A DNA stretch of 16,711 bases from an uncultured Collinsella sp. (GTDB taxonomy: Bacteria; Actinomycetota; Coriobacteriia; Coriobacteriales; Coriobacteriaceae): contig CABUGI010000037.1 of assembly GCA_902491055.1 (NCBI GenBank), positions 1 to 16,711 of the forward strand. Direction: 5' to 3'. Positions 1 through 7,742 of this stretch are shown in pieces. A model generated the notes under the pieces. The model worked only from the letters and a program-made list of their open reading frames with translations. It was not told where the DNA came from and did not search any database. Position numbers and translations under genes: made by a program. Every line of letters begins with the position of its first letter. The first letter of the stretch is position 1.

Positions 1-26
1 GGCCCGTGGGTTATACCCTAAGAGCA

Positions 27-49
27 AACCACCCTTTTTAAGGGTGGTT
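27..49 (+). terminator. 10-bp hairpin, possible terminator of a gene lying upstream of the window
   Basis: AACCACCCTT (27-36) pairs perfectly with AAGGGTGGTT (40-49) around a TTT loop. The following bases are only moderately T-rich (CTGATTGTTATT), so termination is plausible but not strong. It could serve an upstream gene that is not visible here. A smaller hairpin, GGGT-TAT-ACCC (8-18), lies just before it. Confidence 0.45.
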
Positions 50-104
50 CTGATTGTTATTCCGGGATCGTTTCTTCGGTTCAATTCTCGGCCTCTCAAA
101 CAAA

Positions 105-403
105 ATCTCGATCTGTAACATCTAGACCCGATTTGGGCGGCTAGGTGTTACAGATCGAGATATACCGGTGGGTTGGGTCGTGTTTGTCTAAATCTGTAAC
201 ACGAGGGACGGATTTTGCCGAGTTGTTGTTACAGATTGAGATTTTCTAGCAGGCGGGTTTGGTTTGTCTCGATCTGTAACAGGTAGGGGTCAAAAGTGGG
301 CCTAGCTGTTACAGATTGAGATTGTTGAGGTTGGGTCGAGGGGAATATCTCGATCTGTAACAGTAAGACCCGGTTTTGCCGAGTTGTTGTTACAGATTGA
401 GAC
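105..403 (+). repeat. Array of four inverted-repeat (hairpin) units with 25-nt centres
   Basis: A 16-base element, consensus ATCTCGATCTGTAACA, occurs eight times in strictly alternating orientation. The copies start at 105, 146, 186, 227, 266, 307, 347 and 388, so they are 39-41 bases apart. Neighbouring copies form four palindromic units (105-161, 186-242, 266-322, 347-403). Each unit has exactly 25 bases between its arms, and units are separated by 23-24 bases. The left arms of units 1 and 2 recur exactly 161 bases later in units 3 and 4. Unit 1 has perfect 16-bp arms; units 2-4 carry one or a few mismatches or G-T pairs. Centres differ, although units 2 and 4 share TTTTGCCGAGTTGT. No gene is visible across the array. 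Possible roles are an operator array, a set of RNA hairpins before the oxidoreductase gene, or a BIME-like repeat; I cannot choose between them. Confidence 0.9.
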
Positions 404-531
404 AAACCGACGGGCCGCCACGCCCCATCCACCTGCTGCCACCTGATATTCGCCGATTTCCGTTGTGCCGCTGTGCCCCCATGCCATATCCTCTAGACAA
501 CTACGCGGCATCATCGCCGCCGCGCCTACAA
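404..531. other. Leader between the repeat array and the oxidoreductase gene
   Basis: No gene is seen here. A weak sigma-70-like pair (TTGTGC 463-468 and CATATC 485-490, 16 bases apart) could drive the downstream gene but is far from consensus. A small hairpin, GCGGC-ATCATC-GCCGC (505-520), lies in the leader. Confidence 0.3.
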
Positions 532-538
532 GAGAGGA
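532..538 (+). promoter_or_regulatory. Ribosome binding site deciding the oxidoreductase start
   Basis: GAGAGGA (532-538) directly abuts the ATG at 539, which leaves no spacing. It sits six bases before the in-frame ATG at 545, which is a normal distance. I therefore take 545 as the start. Confidence 0.6.
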
Positions 539-544
539 ATGTCC

Positions 545-2575
545 ATGACCGCACCTGCATCCAAGCTGCTCCAGCCCATTACGGTTGGCCCCCTTGAGCT
601 CAAGAACCGCATTATGTTTCCGCCGCTGACCACCGGCTACGAGGAGCGTGATGGTTCCATCGGCGAGCGCAGCCTGGCTTTTTACGAGCGCCTGGCCCGT
701 GGCGGCGTGAGCTACATCGTCATCGGCGACGTCGCTCCCGTCATGACCGCGAGCCCCACGCCCAAGCTGGCAACCGACGCCCAGATCCCCACGTTTAAGG
801 CCCTGGCCGACGTCGTCCACAAGCACGGCGCCAAGGTCGCGCTGCAGCTGTTCCACCCCGAGTACGATGTGCCCGGTGTCGGCCGCATGGTCATGGGATC
901 CATGGCCGCCGCCAAGGCCGCGCAGGAGGCCAAGGCCGCCGGCGACGAGGAGACCTTTGCCGCCAAGATGGCCGAGTCCAACGAGATCCGCAACCAGGCC
1001 TACGCCAAGCTGCACCACGACATGCAGCACTTTGTGAACGAGGCGAGTGTGGAGCAACTCACCCAGATCAAGGAGGCCATCGCTGCCTCGGCCGCTCGCG
1101 CACAGCAGGCCGGGATCGATGCCATCGAGGTCCACGGCGACCGCCTGGTGGGTTCGCTGTGCTCGGCCATCCTCAACCAGCGCACCGACGAGTACGGTGG
1201 TTCGTTCGAGAACCGCGTTCGCTACGCGCTGGAGGTCGTCGCTGCCATCAAGGAAGCCGCGCCGCAGCTGATGGTGGAGTACAAGCTCCCCGTGATCATG
1301 GAGAACCCCGACGGCACGCCGCGCGGCAAGGGCGGCCTGCAGCCCGACGAGGCCTGCGAGTTTGCCAAGCTGCTCGAGGGCGCGGGTATCGACATGATCC
1401 AGGTTGCGCAGGCCAACCACACCGGTAACATGGGCGACACCATTCCACCCATGGGCGCCATGCCCTACAACTGGACGCTGCCCGTGGCCGAGCGCGTCAA
1501 GGCCTTGGTCTCCGTGCCGGTGGCAACCGTCGGCCGTGTTGTCTCGGTCGAGGCCGGCGAGAAGATTCTGGAAGACGGCGCGGCCGATATCATCGCCTAT
1601 GGCCGCTCGCTCATGTGCGACCCCGACATTGCGCTGAAGGCCGCCACGGGCGAGCCCATCCGCGAGTGCCTCAACTGCAACAAGGGCTGCGTCGACGCGA
1701 TTCAAAACCGCAAGTACATCTCGTGCGTGCTCAATGCCGAGAACGGCGACGAGGCGACCATCGCTATTAAGCCGGGCGAGGGCGACAAGAAGATTGCCGT
1801 GGTGGGCGGCGGTATTGCCGGCCTGGAGGCCGCGCGCGTGGCGGCCAAGCGCGGCTACGACGTGACCGTCTACGAGGCGAGCGATCATCTGGGTGGCCAG
1901 ATTGTGCTGGCCGCTGCGCCCCCGCGCAAGGATGAGATCATGCGCTCCGTTGAGTACTACGAGAAGATTCTGCCTGGCCTGGGCGTGAAGGTCGAGCTCA
2001 ACCACGTCGCTACCGCTGAGGACCTCAACGCCGCCGACGCCGCGATTGTGGCCGTGGGCGCGCACGACGTGGTCATCCCCGTTCCGGGCGCCGACTCGGA
2101 GAAGGTCGTCTCGAGCTGGGACGTGCTGGCCGGCAAGGTGGAGCTCAGCGGGCGCGTCGCTGTCATTGGCGGTGGCTTGGTGGGCACCGAGACTGCCGAG
2201 TACCTGCTGCAGCACGGCTGCGAGGTAGCGATCGTCGAGATGCTCGACAAGATTGCCGCGGGCGAGTCCGAGACCATTCTGCCGCTGATCATGAGCGACT
2301 TTGCAGAGCATAACGTGGAGCAGCACGTTAAGACCCGCCTGACCGCCATTACCGACGAGGGCGTGGAGGCTGTACGTACCACCGAGGATGGTGCCGAGGA
2401 GCCGGTGAAGATCGCCTGCGATTACGTGGTGATGGCCGTGGGCTCCAAGGCCAACGCGTTTGACCTGGACGGCGCGACGGTGCCCGTGACCTGCGTGGGC
2501 GACTGCTCGGGCGAGCGCACCGCCGACATTGCGAGCGCCATTCGCACGGCATATCACGCGGCCAACGAGCTGTAG
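545..2575 (+). CDS. Old yellow enzyme-family Fe-S flavoprotein oxidoreductase (2,4-dienoyl-CoA reductase/BaiCD-like)
   Basis: Predicted 676-residue NAD(P)H-dependent ene-reductase in the cytoplasm. The N-terminal half is an FMN-binding TIM barrel, including NQRTDEYGGSFENR after residue 205. A [4Fe-4S] site follows with the family spacing C-x2-C-x3-C-x11-C (C375, C378, C382, C394). The C-terminal half has two Rossmann motifs, GGGIAG (421-426) and GGGLVG (542-547), for FAD and NAD(P)H. Length and order match FadH, BaiCD and related enzymes, which reduce activated C=C bonds. Two features are unusual: a helical, Ala/Glu-rich insertion at about 120-168, and the segment HGDRLVGS (197-204) where E. 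coli FadH has its SEGY motif with the catalytic Tyr. The substrate cannot be read from sequence; bile acids, enoates and plant compounds are all possible for such gut enzymes. It appears monocistronic, with its own terminator. The start was chosen from ribosome-site spacing. Confidence 0.9.
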   Translation: MTAPASKLLQPITVGPLELKNRIMFPPLTTGYEERDGSIGERSLAFYERLARGGVSYIVIGDVAPVMTASPTPKLATDAQIPTFKALADVVHKHGAKVALQLFHPEYDVPGVGRMVMGSMAAAKAAQEAKAAGDEETFAAKMAESNEIRNQAYAKLHHDMQHFVNEASVEQLTQIKEAIAASAARAQQAGIDAIEVHGDRLVGSLCSAILNQRTDEYGGSFENRVRYALEVVAAIKEAAPQLMVEYKLPVIMENPDGTPRGKGGLQPDEACEFAKLLEGAGIDMIQVAQANHTGNMGDTIPPMGAMPYNWTLPVAERVKALVSVPVATVGRVVSVEAGEKILEDGAADIIAYGRSLMCDPDIALKAATGEPIRECLNCNKGCVDAIQNRKYISCVLNAENGDEATIAIKPGEGDKKIAVVGGGIAGLEAARVAAKRGYDVTVYEASDHLGGQIVLAAAPPRKDEIMRSVEYYEKILPGLGVKVELNHVATAEDLNAADAAIVAVGAHDVVIPVPGADSEKVVSSWDVLAGKVELSGRVAVIGGGLVGTETAEYLLQHGCEVAIVEMLDKIAAGESETILPLIMSDFAEHNVEQHVKTRLTAITDEGVEAVRTTEDGAEEPVKIACDYVVMAVGSKANAFDLDGATVPVTCVGDCSGERTADIASAIRTAYHAANEL

Positions 2576-2650
2576 TTGAACATCGCGGCCAGGCGGGGCG
2601 GTAGCACGGATCCGTCTCGCCCGGCTGTGTCCCGTCGGGTGTCAACCGGT

Positions 2651-2690
2651 GCGGGGCCTGCAAGCGCAGCAGGTCCCGCCCTTTTTGTTT
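2651..2690 (+). terminator. Rho-independent terminator of the oxidoreductase gene
   Basis: GCGGGGCCTGC (2651-2661) pairs with GCAGGTCCCGC (2669-2679), giving 11 bp with one G-U and a 7-nt loop. CCTTTTTGTTTT follows. It lies about 75 bases after the stop codon. Confidence 0.85.
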
Positions 2691-3015
2691 TGCTCCGGTG
2701 GATGGCAATGCGCGGTAATCATGAGGAGTGAGGAGGTCTACTGCCTTGCAGATCACTCAAAATTATTGGGGGAGGGGTTAATAACTATATCCTCTATACT
2801 AAAGGACATAAAGAGATGTCAATTTTGTTGACAAGCGAATGACGATTAGCTGCGAGTCAGCTACCAGCGTAAATAATCGATAAAGAAATGTCGTAATTTG
2901 GTGCCAAATGCCCAGATAACGCCGCGTCTATTTTAATTAACTGCTTTGAGCAAACAGTAAAATGCTACTATCTAACTTGCACGTAAGAAAGCAGATTAAC
3001 GGTTAAGGCTAAGAA
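2691..3015. promoter_or_regulatory. AT-rich intergenic region with several small palindromes
   Basis: No gene is supported here. From about 2750 the sequence becomes clearly AT-rich, unlike the flanking genes. It contains perfect inverted repeats: TGTCAA-5-TTGACA (2817-2833), TAGCTG-5-CAGCTA (2847-2863) and ATTTGG-TG-CCAAAT (2896-2909). An imperfect fourth lies around AACTGCTTTGAGCAAACAGT (2939-2958). A TACTAT at 2966-2971 could be a -10 box for the next gene but has no good -35. The pattern suits an operator region or inserted DNA; neither is proven. Confidence 0.5.
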
Positions 3016-3420
3016 GTGGCAGGTATGTCGGAAGCAACTAGGACTCGCACGCATGCGCCTGAGGTTAGGCAGCGCGCCGTCGAGATCCTCCAAGAGGGGG
3101 TCGGTCATCGTGCCCTCGCCGCGGAGCTTGGCATTCCCCAGGCCACGGCTCGTCAGTGGGCCCGCGCGTATGCCGTGGGCGGTGCCGACGCCGTTCTCAA
3201 TGCCGGTTCGCATCATCACACCTATTCGTACGACGTAAAGCTCGCTGTGGTTAAGGACCGTCTGGAAAACGGCTTGACGGTTCGCGAGGCCATGATCAAG
3301 CACAAGATTCCCAGCGAGTCTTCGGTCAAGGCTTGGTGCCGTCAGTACCGCGAGAGCGGTGAGGCCGCACTGGTCGATAAGCCGCGCGGTCGCAAGCCGC
3401 GCGTTAAAAAGGCGGAATAG
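3016..3420 (+). CDS. Solitary double helix-turn-helix protein, IS3/IS150 OrfA-like
   Basis: A 134-residue basic protein with two successive helix-turn-helix segments: about 13-60, with RALAAELGIPQATARQWARA, and about 70-125, with TVREAMIKHKIPSESSVKAW. It ends in a Lys/Arg-rich tail (RGRKPRVKKAE). This resembles the DNA-binding N-terminal part of IS150-type transposase subunit A. It lacks the leucine zipper expected after it, and no DDE integrase reading frame follows. No terminal repeats or target duplication are visible. It may be a remnant of an IS or a domesticated DNA-binding regulator. A GTG start at 3016 has AAGG (3005-3008) seven bases upstream; ATG 3025 has no room for a ribosome site. 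A terminator directly follows, so it is not part of the hydrogenase operon. Confidence 0.75.
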   Translation: MAGMSEATRTRTHAPEVRQRAVEILQEGVGHRALAAELGIPQATARQWARAYAVGGADAVLNAGSHHHTYSYDVKLAVVKDRLENGLTVREAMIKHKIPSESSVKAWCRQYRESGEAALVDKPRGRKPRVKKAE

Positions 3421-3432
3421 CAAACGGGATGG

Positions 3433-3458
3433 TGCGCCCACAGGGGCGCATTTTTCTT
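3433..3458 (+). terminator. Rho-independent terminator of the HTH gene
   Basis: TGCGCCC (3433-3439) and GGGCGCA (3444-3450) form a 7-bp stem with a 4-nt loop, directly followed by TTTTTCTT. It starts 12 bases after the stop codon. Confidence 0.9.
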
Positions 3459-3601
3459 GCCGCCCCTCTACTCCAATGCGGACAGACTCCTTGCCCCGTA
3501 TGCCTAAAACTCCCCAGTTGACCGAAAACCCGCTGCCGCTACTCATCAATTGAGCTATAACGTTAAACAATTGCAGCGTTTTTGCATGGGGGAGTGATGG
3601 T
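3459..3601 (+). promoter_or_regulatory. Upstream region of the hydrogenase operon, with ribosome site
   Basis: A possible -10 box TATAAC (3556-3561) is visible, but a convincing -35 at the right distance is not. GGGGGAG (3588-3594) is a strong ribosome site seven bases before the ATG at 3602. Confidence 0.4.
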
Positions 3602-6484
3602 ATGACGCTACTGTATTTCCTTACCCTGTTTCCGCTGGTACCGGCGCTGGGCATGCTGTTCGCGCGCGGCGACCGCGCCCGCGATGCGGTGGGGCTTGTA
3701 GGCTCCGGCATTATTATGGCGGTGACAGTTGTAGTCGCCGTCTTGTTTTTTGGCACGGGTCCGCAGAGCTTTGAGGTTGCCCCCGGCACCTCGCATGTGC
3801 TCTCGATCATCAGCTCCGCCATCGATGTCATCCTGTGCGCCGTCATCCTGTACAACGCGTACAAATATAGGAACGCGCTCACCACGGTGCTCGGCATAGT
3901 CCAGCTGGTGGGCTCGCTCGCCTTTGCGACCATGACGCTGCCCGCGACCGAAGCCGTCACCGCAACCCCGCTCTACCTGGACTACATGAGCGTAATCATG
4001 GTCCTCGCCGTTGGCATTGTCGGCAGCCTGATCTGCGTGTATGCCCTGGGATACATGAAGGACTTCCAGGCCCACGACGAGCACGAGGCTGCGCTGCGCG
4101 GGCAGACCACGCCCGACCGTCGCCCGCAGTTCCTGGCGCTTATGTTCCTGTTCCTCTCGGCCATGTTCGTCATCGTGACGAGCGATAACCTTGAGTGGCT
4201 GTTTTGCGGCTGGGAAATCACCACCGTGTGCTCGTTCCTTATGATTGGCTACACGCGCACGCCCGAGGCCATCAAAAACGCCTTCACCCAGATCATCCTC
4301 AACATGCTGGGCGGCATCGCGTTCTTGGCGGGCCTTATGTTCCTGCACGTCAACGGCATGCCGCTGACCATCTCGGGCATGATCGAGCTTTCCTGCGCCG
4401 GTACCGCGCAGTCCGCGCTGCTGGTGATGCCGGTCGTCCTGCTGTCGCTCGCCGCACTCACCAAGGCAGCGCAGATGCCGTTCCATACCTGGCTGCTCGG
4501 TGCTATGGTTGCCCCCACTCCCACGAGCGCCCTGCTGCACTCGTCCACCATGGTCAAAGCCGGCGTGTTCCTGATGGTCAAGCTGAGCCCACTCTATGCC
4601 ATCTATCCCGTGACCGGCTTTATGGTCACGAGTGTGGGCGCCATCACGTTTTTGCTCGCTGCCCTCATGGCCATCTCGCAGAGCAACGCCAAACGCGTTC
4701 TCGCGTACTCCACCATTTCCAACTTGGGCCTCATCAGTGCCTGCTTGGGTGTCGGCGCGCCCGAGGCCGTATGGGCGGCCATCTTCCTGATCCTGTTCCA
4801 CACGGTGGCAAAGTCGCTGCTGTTCCTGTGCGTGGGCACGGCCGAGCATCATATCGGCAGCCGCAATATCGAGGACATGGACGGTATGTTCAGCCGCATG
4901 CCGCACCTGACGCGTCTGATGATGCTGGGCATCATGGGCATGTTTGTGGCGCCGTTTGGCATGCTCGTGTCCAAGTGGGGTGCCCTGGTGGCGTTTGCCC
5001 AGACCGGCAACGTGCTCATGATCATGGTGCTGGCCTTTGGCTCGGCCGCGACGTTCTTCTTCTGGGGCAAGTGGCTTGCCAAGCTTTCGGGCGTCGACCC
5101 CACGGCTCAAAACGTTGAGGTCAATGTCCATAAGACCGAATGGATGGCGCTCAACACCATCGCCGCGCTGCTGATTCTGTGCTGCGTGGCGTTCCCGGTA
5201 ATCTCGAGCGGTCTGGTGTCGCCTTACTTGGCCATGGTGTTTGGCCGCGTGCCGTACGTTATTGGCAAGGACGCCATGTATCTGATGGTGGTTATCGTGG
5301 CTTTTATCGCCGTGGTGCTGCTGACGTCGTTCCGCGTGAGCAATAAGCCGCACGTCAACGTGTACCTTTCGGGCGTGGGAACCGACAAATATCGCCATTT
5401 TCGCGGCTCGATGGGACACGAGGTGAAGGCTGAAAAGCGCAATTGGTACTCGGAGGACGCCCTTGGCGAGAAGCGTATTGGCCCCGCGGGTAGCGTCGTG
5501 TGCTGCAGCATTATCTTGTTTGCGCTGCTGTGTTGCGCGTGGATTGGGCCCGAGAGACTTGCCATGAGCGCGCCCTCGGTGCTGCGCGGCAAGTATTTCG
5601 AAGGTTCGGGTGTCGTGGGCATTTTTATTGGCACCGTGGCGTTTGCCTTGCTGGCGCCGCTTGTGGGCGGTCTGATCGACGGTCTTGACCGTAAGCTTTC
5701 GGCCCGCATGCAGGGCCGCGTGGGCCCGCGCCTGCTGCAGCCCTTCTACGACGTTGCCAAGCTCCTGCGCAAAGCCCCTGCCAGCGTAAACACCATGGAC
5801 GATACCTACATGGCGTGCGCGCTCATCTTTACCGTGGTGGGCGGCGGCATCTTTGTGTCGGGTTCCAACACGCTGCTATGCGCTTTTATGGTGACGCTCG
5901 CCGCGATCTTTGTGGTGCTGGCGTCCGCCTCGACGCAAAGCCCGTTTGCCCAGGTCGGCGCCGATCGCGAGCTGCTGCAGGTTATGAGTTACGAGCCCGC
6001 CGTTTTGCTGATGAGCGTGGGCCTGTACCTTGCCACCGACAGCTTCGATTCCATCGCCGTGACGGGGCAGTCGGCTCCCATCATCGTGTACAGCGCGCCC
6101 ATTTTCCTCGCGCTGCTCGCGGTGCTCACCATCAAGCTGCGCAAGTCGCCGTTCGATCTTTCGTACTCGCATCACGCGCATCAGGAGATCGTCCAGGGCG
6201 TCGCCACCGAGATGAGCGGCGGCACGCTGGCCAAGATGACCCTCATGCACTGGTGTGAGACCGTGCTGTTTTTGATGTGGGTGGGCATGTTCTTTGTTTG
6301 GGACAACCCGGTGAGCTGGGTGGTCGCCCTGGTCGTGATGGCCGCGACGTATTTTGTCGAGGTGCTGATCGACAACACCTTCGCCCGTAGCACCTGGCGC
6401 AGCTGCTTTAAGCTCGGATGGGGCGTGGCGCTGGTGTTTGGCCTACTCAACCTTATGCCCATCCTCGTCGACGTGTTTATTTAG
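3602..6484 (+). CDS. echAB: Ech-type hydrogenase membrane arm: fused EchA (NuoL/antiporter-like) and EchB (NuoH-like) subunits
   Basis: A 960-residue polytopic membrane protein. Residues 1 to about 650 are an antiporter-like NuoL/EchA subunit for H+ or Na+ transport. Visible landmarks are the helix with Glu205 (GWEITTVCSFLMIGY), Lys288 (LTKAAQMPFHTW), and APTPTSALLHSSTMVKAG with Lys319. From about 660 it reads as EchB/NuoH, which anchors the hydrogenase module: RKLSARMQGRVGPR (697-710), GADRELLQVMSYEP near 786 and SPFDLSYSHHAHQE (849-862). These are normally two genes of about 640 and 300 residues, and the total here matches their sum. The frame is open across the junction (about 650-665). 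ATG 5564 (Met655) has GAGAG seven bases upstream and would give a 306-residue EchB, so internal initiation is possible. It is the first gene of the operon; echC follows after 12 bases. Confidence 0.88.
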   Translation: MTLLYFLTLFPLVPALGMLFARGDRARDAVGLVGSGIIMAVTVVVAVLFFGTGPQSFEVAPGTSHVLSIISSAIDVILCAVILYNAYKYRNALTTVLGIVQLVGSLAFATMTLPATEAVTATPLYLDYMSVIMVLAVGIVGSLICVYALGYMKDFQAHDEHEAALRGQTTPDRRPQFLALMFLFLSAMFVIVTSDNLEWLFCGWEITTVCSFLMIGYTRTPEAIKNAFTQIILNMLGGIAFLAGLMFLHVNGMPLTISGMIELSCAGTAQSALLVMPVVLLSLAALTKAAQMPFHTWLLGAMVAPTPTSALLHSSTMVKAGVFLMVKLSPLYAIYPVTGFMVTSVGAITFLLAALMAISQSNAKRVLAYSTISNLGLISACLGVGAPEAVWAAIFLILFHTVAKSLLFLCVGTAEHHIGSRNIEDMDGMFSRMPHLTRLMMLGIMGMFVAPFGMLVSKWGALVAFAQTGNVLMIMVLAFGSAATFFFWGKWLAKLSGVDPTAQNVEVNVHKTEWMALNTIAALLILCCVAFPVISSGLVSPYLAMVFGRVPYVIGKDAMYLMVVIVAFIAVVLLTSFRVSNKPHVNVYLSGVGTDKYRHFRGSMGHEVKAEKRNWYSEDALGEKRIGPAGSVVCCSIILFALLCCAWIGPERLAMSAPSVLRGKYFEGSGVVGIFIGTVAFALLAPLVGGLIDGLDRKLSARMQGRVGPRLLQPFYDVAKLLRKAPASVNTMDDTYMACALIFTVVGGGIFVSGSNTLLCAFMVTLAAIFVVLASASTQSPFAQVGADRELLQVMSYEPAVLLMSVGLYLATDSFDSIAVTGQSAPIIVYSAPIFLALLAVLTIKLRKSPFDLSYSHHAHQEIVQGVATEMSGGTLAKMTLMHWCETVLFLMWVGMFFVWDNPVSWVVALVVMAATYFVEVLIDNTFARSTWRSCFKLGWGVALVFGLLNLMPILVDVFI

Positions 6485-6496
6485 GAGGCGGCATCC

Positions 6497-7051
6497 ATGG
6501 ATCATAAAATGTCGCGCTCGCCGTGGGTTATTCATTACGACGGCTCGAGCTGCAACGGATGCGATATCGAGGTGCTGGCCTCGCTCACGCCGCTGTTCGA
6601 TGCGGAACGCTTTGGCGTGGTCAACACCGGCAACCCCAAGCATGCGGACATCTTTTTGGTGACGGGGTCGGTCAATGCCCAGAACCTGCCCGTCGTGCGC
6701 CAGATCTACAATCAGATGCTCGAGCCCAAGTGCGTGGTGGCGTGCGGCATTTGCGCGTGCTCGGGCGGCGTGTTCCGCGATGCCTATAACGTGATCGGCG
6801 GCGTGGACCGCGCGATTCCCGTGGACGTGTACGCGCCCGGGTGCGCCATTCGTCCCGAGACCGTGATCGATGCCATCGTGGAGGCGTGTGGCATCCTGGA
6901 CCAGAAGGAGGCCGTGATGCGCGCCGGCGGCGACCCGCTTACCGTGGGCGGCGCCGCAACCTGGGACGGTGGCGTTGAGCTGGGCGAGGACGGGTTTGTG
7001 GCTGCTGCGGAGGCCGGCGACGCGACCGCCGCTGCAAGGGAGGCCGAGTAA
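6497..7051 (+). CDS. echC: Ech hydrogenase small subunit, NuoB-like [4Fe-4S] protein
   Basis: A 184-residue electron-transfer subunit that carries the cluster nearest the NiFe site in group 4 hydrogenases. The family Cys pattern is visible: CNGC (C19, C22), ACGICACSGG (C83, C86, C88) and PGC (C116). C19, C22, C86 and C116 are the likely ligands. The conserved core ends near residue 140; the last 45 residues are a Gly/Ala-rich acidic tail of unknown role. AGGAGG (6483-6488) overlaps the echAB stop and sits eight bases before ATG 6497. Its stop TAA overlaps the echD start by one base (TAATG), which suggests translational coupling. A respiratory NuoB is unlikely because the adjacent NuoD-like protein keeps its NiFe ligands. 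Confidence 0.88.
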   Translation: MDHKMSRSPWVIHYDGSSCNGCDIEVLASLTPLFDAERFGVVNTGNPKHADIFLVTGSVNAQNLPVVRQIYNQMLEPKCVVACGICACSGGVFRDAYNVIGGVDRAIPVDVYAPGCAIRPETVIDAIVEACGILDQKEAVMRAGGDPLTVGGAATWDGGVELGEDGFVAAAEAGDATAAAREAE

Positions 7052-7737
7052 TGCAAAAGGCAATCTATACCACCGTCGGGATCGAAGAGCTCCTGTCGCA
7101 TGTCCAGGCGCTTAAGGGCGTCGGCGCGCGCTTTGTGCAAATGCACGCTGAACGCAACGTCGACGACGGCTCGTATCGCTTGGTCTATACGTTTATCAAC
7201 GTTCGTGCTGCTCAGGAGCATATTGCGCAGGACGGCAGCTATGCGATCGAGAACCTGGTGGTTGAGGGCATCGACCAGTACCAGGAGATTCCGTCCATCA
7301 GCTCGTACTATCCGGCGGTATTTCCGTTTGAGAACGAAGCGCACGACCTGTTTGGGCTTGCCATCACCGACATGCAGATCGACTTTAAGGGCTTTTTCTA
7401 CCAGGTCTCGACTGCCGAGCCCATGAGCGTTATCACGCCCGAGGTGAAGGCCGCGCGCGAGAAGGCCATGAAGGTCCGTGCCGCCGCCGAAGCCAAGGCG
7501 CGCAAGGCCGCTGCCGAAAAGGCCGCCGCTGCTGCGGCTGCTGCAGGGGAGGGCGCTGCGAGCGCCGGCGATGCCGCGGGCTCCGATGCTCAGCACGATG
7601 AGGCTGCTGCGAAGGCCGCGCTCAAGGCTGCCGAGATGGAGGCAAAGCTCGCTGCCATGGATCCCGAGAAAGCAGCCAAGGTCCGCGCGGCGCTTGCCGC
7701 CAAGGCCGCCCGCGACAAGCAGAAAAAGGAGGCGTAA
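7051..7737 (+). CDS. echD: Ech hydrogenase NuoC-like subunit with long Ala/Lys-rich tail
   Basis: A 228-residue protein. Residues 1 to about 130 match the NuoC/EchD (30 kDa subunit) fold, with the signature YYPAVFPFENEAHDLFGL around 86-103. The subunit packs against the large subunit in group 4 hydrogenases and complex I. Residues 131-228 are a low-complexity Ala/Lys/Glu extension. It is predicted helical and possibly coiled coil, for example KAAREKAMKVRAAAEAKARK, and is not part of the usual family length of about 120-160. AAGGGAGG (7036-7043) lies seven bases before ATG 7051. The echE start follows five bases after the stop. Confidence 0.85.
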   Translation: MQKAIYTTVGIEELLSHVQALKGVGARFVQMHAERNVDDGSYRLVYTFINVRAAQEHIAQDGSYAIENLVVEGIDQYQEIPSISSYYPAVFPFENEAHDLFGLAITDMQIDFKGFFYQVSTAEPMSVITPEVKAAREKAMKVRAAAEAKARKAAAEKAAAAAAAAGEGAASAGDAAGSDAQHDEAAAKAALKAAEMEAKLAAMDPEKAAKVRAALAAKAARDKQKKEA

Positions 7738-7742
7738 GGCCC

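Noticed and set aside
105..403. CRISPR array
   Set aside because: The repeats are only 16 bases and alternate in orientation, several spacers share sequence, and no cas gene is present.
302..2557. 751-codon open frame on the minus strand
   Set aside because: It is antisense to the oxidoreductase gene, with a His/Gly/Leu-rich composition typical of a shadow of GC-rich codons and no recognisable domain.
2721..2831. Possible 36-residue small protein
   Set aside because: It has an ATG and an open frame but no ribosome site at the right distance, and it lies partly in AT-rich DNA where chance frames are expected.
2828..2833. TTGACA as a -35 promoter box
   Set aside because: No -10-like sequence lies 16-18 bases downstream, and the hexamer is one arm of an inverted repeat.
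3608..5419. 603-codon open frame on the minus strand
   Set aside because: It is the antisense shadow of echAB. Its translation is His/Gln/Arg-rich, with no domain or ribosome site.
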